From Bacteroidaceae bacterium (GTDB lineage Bacteria > Bacteroidota > Bacteroidia > Bacteroidales > Bacteroidaceae): a DNA stretch of 9,405 nucleotides. Location: assembly GCA_016284115.1 (NCBI GenBank), contig JAEEOD010000382.1, positions 1 to 9,405 of the forward strand, read 5' to 3'. Below, in pieces: positions 6,544-9,405 of the stretch; the first letter of the stretch is position 1; each line of letters begins with the position of its first letter. The notes beneath the pieces were generated by a model. The model saw only the letters and a list, made by a program, of their open reading frames with translations, did no database searches and was not told the origin of the DNA. Position numbers and translations under genes: made by a program.

Positions 6544-7647
6544 CTACTTATGGTCAATTACCCATAATTTTATGTGCTGAATAAAGTAGTATGAAAAGTT
6601 GTATATTGTATATGAAGGACAGATCCTAAGCATCGGCATATCCTTCTTTATCATCCTAATAAAGCTATCAATTTTCCTTTGAATAACAAACTTGTATTCT
6701 TTGCGTGGTTTATTAATACCTCGTCCGAAGTTACCTCCCTCGTCAACAAGTCCCAACAATTTTTCTCCTTTATTCAACATTTCAGGACTATAAAAAGGCA
6801 TTTCTTCTGAAGGCAATCCTAAATAATTGACAAGAATAGTCCCCATCACTTGCCATACTTCCATTAAATGGGCCAAATTAAGCTGTTTCTTCAATAAATC
6901 CAAATCTATAGTTCCATATCCATTGTGCAAAACTATCATCCAATCACATATCTGACGAAGCCCTACTCCTTCAGTTAATTGATGATGGAACATATGTATA
7001 AAGATATAGATTGAATTGTACTGAACAGATGGTAATATAATAGGGAATGTCTCGTTTTGAGGAATAAAACTGCGTGTGTCGTGCTTTAATATTTCTACTG
7101 CCCATTCTTCAAAATATCTTTCAGCTTTTTTCGAAGGCAAATCAACAGCTTTATGATGTAATTCTATTTCTACCCCTTCCCAATAAAATGAAATGTGTTG
7201 GTTATCTTCATAAGGGCGTACGATTTCCATTCCCATAGCTAAGTCACAGGCCTTCTTGTAGTTTTCTTTCCCAATATACAAGTCTATGTCTCCACATTGC
7301 CTGCTTTCAGGAGATAGATACTCTTGTGCAATGCCTTGACCTTTTAAAAGCATACTTGGTATATCGTGCTCTGCTAAAATACGCATCATTTTCGATGCCT
7401 GATGGTTGAGCCGCACGTGGGTTTGACGATTCTTGACCATCCACATGGTCAGTTTCATCATAGTGCTTTCATTAGGCCGTTGATCTGCAGGCAGCATCAT
7501 GATACCATCAAACAGGACACCCAAAAGAGTCTGCTTCTTAGCCCATGCTAATAACTGATTCCAATCAATGGCAGTAGCATCAAACTCCTCTTGCCTCTGC
7601 CATAATCCCATGCGTAGGATTGCCCATTTAACGTCTTTATCATTCAT
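6544..7647 (-). CDS. nucleotidyltransferase family protein (NTP_transf_5-like)
   Basis: 367 aa, third gene of the operon, 4 nt after the PqqD-like gene. The family is recognised from SMLLKGQGIAQEYL (98-111) followed by SRQCGDIDLYIG (115-126). This is the polymerase-beta-type nucleotidyltransferase core in which Asp120 and Asp122 (DID) bind metal. GVEIELHHK (158-166) supplies the third acidic position on the next strand. A helical C-terminal half includes IYIFIHMFHHQLTEGVGLRQ (213-232), a stretch typical of this family. The catalytic acidic residues look intact, so it may transfer a nucleotidyl group. The substrate is not known for most members. Relatives occur in lasso-peptide clusters alongside an HPr-kinase-like enzyme (the paeninodin cluster, as I recall), so a peptide or a small-molecule cofactor is a reasonable but unproven target. 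Confidence 0.85.
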   Translation of the reverse strand: MNDKDVKWAILRMGLWQRQEEFDATAIDWNQLLAWAKKQTLLGVLFDGIMMLPADQRPNESTMMKLTMWMVKNRQTHVRLNHQASKMMRILAEHDIPSMLLKGQGIAQEYLSPESRQCGDIDLYIGKENYKKACDLAMGMEIVRPYEDNQHISFYWEGVEIELHHKAVDLPSKKAERYFEEWAVEILKHDTRSFIPQNETFPIILPSVQYNSIYIFIHMFHHQLTEGVGLRQICDWMIVLHNGYGTIDLDLLKKQLNLAHLMEVWQVMGTILVNYLGLPSEEMPFYSPEMLNKGEKLLGLVDEGGNFGRGINKPRKEYKFVIQRKIDSFIRMIKKDMPMLRICPSYTIYNFSYYFIQHIKLWVIDHK

Positions 7648-7651
7648 GGTT

Positions 7652-7921
7652 TTATTCCAATAACCCAGCTTGGCTTAATCGATCTATAAAGGTTTGAGCA
7701 TCAGCCGTAGCTGCCTTCTCATCTACACCCTGATAGTTTGCCATAATAAAGTCGGCAATGGTGGAAGCACTAAAATCACCTTTTTGCATCTCATTCCACA
7801 ACTCAACACCAGTAGCGTTTAATCTTATGATTTTGTTGAAATCTACTTGCTCAATGCCTTCACCAATAATTACTTGTTCATTGCCGATTGTTCGCAATAC
7901 AAAACCTTTCTTTATCTTCAT
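7652..7921 (-). CDS. PqqD family protein (RRE-type peptide-binding domain)
   Basis: 89 aa, second gene of the operon, 13 nt after the kinase/peptidase fusion. It has the PqqD pattern: an N-terminal strand MKIKKGFVLRTIGNEQVII, then FNKIIRLNATGVELWNEMQ (28-46), whose LN.TG..LW core is the family hallmark. Helices with DFIMANYQGVDEKAATAD follow, and the end AQTFIDRLSQAGLLE is the usual closing helix. The fold is a small winged helix that binds the leader of a precursor peptide and presents it to a modifying enzyme (RiPP recognition element). Freestanding PqqD proteins beside HPr-kinase-like genes are known in NCBI naming as an HPr-rel-A type system, from memory. The partner here is probably the kinase-like protein encoded upstream; the peptide is not visible. 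Confidence 0.88.
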   Translation of the reverse strand: MKIKKGFVLRTIGNEQVIIGEGIEQVDFNKIIRLNATGVELWNEMQKGDFSASTIADFIMANYQGVDEKAATADAQTFIDRLSQAGLLE

Positions 7922-7934
7922 ATTTCCTTCATTT

Positions 7935-9296
7935 TTATATTCTTCTATAAATGGCCAGCAGATATCGCCTAATAGGGTTCAATGAGTTCCAAATCTTAGC
8001 TAAAGTTCTCTGTCCATAAGTATCTGGATTTATCTGCTTGCCTTTCCTTATGATAGTTTCAACTTTTGCGACTAAATGCTGTATGTCACAACTCTCTGTC
8101 TTAGCTAAGTTACCATCTCCCATCAGTATCACTTCTTTTTCATTTATCTGAACGATTCTATGAAGTACAAAGTTCCCTTCGGATATTTCAGCTAATACAA
8201 TATCGCCTATCTGATAATTATCGTTTCCTGTGAGTATTACACTGTCTCTGTCACCTTCAATGAAGGGTCTCATGCTGTTGCCTTTAACCTTCAGCGTGAC
8301 CTTTCTCCCTTCTTGAATGAGTTGCTTCACATCTCCTAAAAGAATAGAGTTGGGCATAGTTACCTTATGCTTTAAAAGTTGCCCAGTCAAAGCTTCATAG
8401 CTCATCGTAGCCGCTTCTTCATTAGGCAGGTTTTCAAGATGAAACACTTGTGTTTTTCCTACAATGCATTCAATAATGTGGCTCACGCAGTTACCAACAG
8501 ACTTTTCCCATTTCATGTTTGAAACCGTGGGCAACAAAGCCACATAGGCATTAAGGGTGTCCAAACGCTTTATCTTGTTGCAAGGAGCTTGGGTAAGTTT
8601 TACAAAGCCACCAATAGGAGCAGACTCATTGATGTAACAAGGAGTTTTACCACTCCACGGTGTACCCCAAACTCTGGGAATTCCTTGCTTATCGATACCA
8701 ATAGCAGGATTGTCGTCATTAAGTAAACTAGTACCCGCTATGTAGGAGAGCCATAAACGACTATGCGTACTTTTCCCTGTACCGCTTTTCCCTAAGAAAA
8801 GATAAGCCATTCCATTGTTCATAACCACAGAAGCATGCTGCAAAGCAATACCTTGTTTTGATGCAGCAAAGGCAAACAAGGTCATCAGTGCATTCTCAAT
8901 TCCAAAATAGCGTGTATGAGAATCGCCTTCTGTCCACAAATAACCCTCACTAAAGTCGCCTCTGGCCTTCAGATGGCAAACTGATGCCGGACTTGCTTTT
9001 AATAAATAGATAATATCGTATGGGCAACCGTCTTCTTGCGTTTCTTGATTGTGGTATAATGAAATGGTTTTGTCTTCTTCTTCAAAAGTGGTCAGAAAGG
9101 GCAATCCCGTTGAAGGCATTTGAGTGCCTTCTGGAAACACTTGTAGACTAAATAGTAACCCCTCGTTGCTTTCATCATCTGCTAGGAATGGCTCATAATG
9201 CTGCAAATGGCTACAGAGTGTGTCATCTGCAGGAAGCCGCAAGCAAAAGCGAAGTCCTGCCACCTGATAGTAATATGACTGATAATCTTTTTCCAT
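7935..9296 (-). CDS. HPr-kinase-like domain fused to S24/S26 signal-peptidase-like domain
   Basis: 453 aa from ATG 9296. A TTG at 9305 extends the frame by three residues but lies at or upstream of the expected transcript start, so I reject it. Residues ~1-310 resemble HPr kinase/phosphorylase relatives: Walker A LFLGKSGTGKSTHSRLW at 166-182, an acidic strand LLNDDNPAIGI near 191-201 and WGTPWSGK near 210-217. From ~314 a second domain starts at an internal Met (codon 8357-8355): KVKGNSMRPF with Ser341, QIGDIVLAE, VLHRIV with His379 and LMGDGNLAKTE with Asp394. This Ser-His-Asp pattern is that of SipW/ER-type signal peptidases (S26B-like), not the Ser-Lys bacterial type. No membrane segment is evident, so it should be soluble. 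In related bacteria I recall this domain as a separate gene. First gene of the operon, likely kinase plus possible leader protease. Confidence 0.8.
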   Translation of the reverse strand: MEKDYQSYYYQVAGLRFCLRLPADDTLCSHLQHYEPFLADDESNEGLLFSLQVFPEGTQMPSTGLPFLTTFEEEDKTISLYHNQETQEDGCPYDIIYLLKASPASVCHLKARGDFSEGYLWTEGDSHTRYFGIENALMTLFAFAASKQGIALQHASVVMNNGMAYLFLGKSGTGKSTHSRLWLSYIAGTSLLNDDNPAIGIDKQGIPRVWGTPWSGKTPCYINESAPIGGFVKLTQAPCNKIKRLDTLNAYVALLPTVSNMKWEKSVGNCVSHIIECIVGKTQVFHLENLPNEEAATMSYEALTGQLLKHKVTMPNSILLGDVKQLIQEGRKVTLKVKGNSMRPFIEGDRDSVILTGNDNYQIGDIVLAEISEGNFVLHRIVQINEKEVILMGDGNLAKTESCDIQHLVAKVETIIRKGKQINPDTYGQRTLAKIWNSLNPIRRYLLAIYRRI

Positions 9297-9307
9297 AAAT
9301 AACAAGG

Positions 9308-9338
9308 CAAAGATAGCTTCTTTTCTTTAGATAACCAA
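9308..9338 (-). promoter_or_regulatory. promoter of the four-gene minus-strand operon
   Basis: Minus-strand TTG (9338-9336), a 20-nt spacer and TATCTTTG (9315-9308) match the Bacteroidetes -33/-7 consensus. Initiation expected at about 9300-9303 leaves only ~4-7 nt before ATG 9296, a nearly leaderless mRNA. No further promoter is evident before the downstream genes, whose gaps are 13, 4 and 3 nt. Confidence 0.75.
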
Positions 9339-9405
9339 CCTTCGGGCATAAAAACAAACCAAAAGAAACTCTGTTATTACCACGAGCACCTCCTTTATGT
9401 TAAAA

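Noticed and set aside
9327..9383. An 18-codon GTG frame on the minus strand after an AGGAGGT sequence, considered as a precursor peptide
   Set aside because: It is very short and hydrophobic, its end overlaps the operon promoter region, and Bacteroidetes do not rely on Shine-Dalgarno sites. It may equally be the tail of a gene entering from the right edge.
1..9405. CRISPR arrays, insertion sequences, integrases, toxin-antitoxin pairs or riboswitches
   Set aside because: I found no regularly spaced repeats, transposase or integrase motifs, terminal inverted repeats, paired small genes or recognisable aptamer folds.

Overview
The window reads as a chromosomal segment of a Bacteroidales bacterium (Bacteroides/Prevotella-like). 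The evidence is threefold: the protein families present; promoters of the Bacteroidetes type (-7 box TAnnTTTG, -33 box TTTG/TTG, about 20 nt apart) with no consistent Shine-Dalgarno sequences; and a left-hand gene order, gpsA-pgi-HAD pyrophosphatase, that I recall from this group. Genus cannot be fixed from the sequence alone.

Left part (1-3410, plus strand). The last 24 codons of an unidentified upstream gene run into gpsA with an ATGA overlap. After 15 nt comes pgi, and pgi overlaps the next gene by one base (TAATG). That gene is a HAD-superfamily phosphatase closely resembling the B. thetaiotaomicron inorganic pyrophosphatase BT2127. It carries about 66 extra N-terminal residues encoded by DNA rich in small palindromes, which looks like a dispersed repeat captured as coding sequence. 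Its last ~11 codons and the following hairpin are duplicated downstream as a decayed 40-bp copy.

Middle (3381-4870). asnA (ammonia-dependent asparagine synthetase) is convergent on the minus strand and shares a bidirectional terminator region with the HAD gene. A ~310-bp gap follows, holding the asnA promoter and then a clear promoter for a plus-strand tRNA-Arg(CCG) gene, which ends in a two-part hairpin.

Right part (4897-9338, minus strand). Four tightly packed genes form one operon behind a single good promoter at 9308-9338: (1) a fusion of an HPr-kinase-like P-loop domain to a soluble S24/S26 signal-peptidase-like domain; (2) a PqqD-like small protein (RRE, RiPP recognition element, fold); (3) a nucleotidyltransferase of the NTP_transf_5 type; (4) an exporter-type ABC transporter half. 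This gene set resembles the tailoring and export part of peptide-modification (RiPP) pathways, where a PqqD-like domain presents a precursor peptide to enzymes, a kinase or nucleotidyltransferase may modify it, a protease may cut it and an ABC exporter secretes it. No precursor peptide, lasso cyclase, transglutaminase-like protease or radical-SAM enzyme is visible, so the product is unknown. This cassette is the most interesting content here, and it has lower G+C than the housekeeping genes in the lines I counted.
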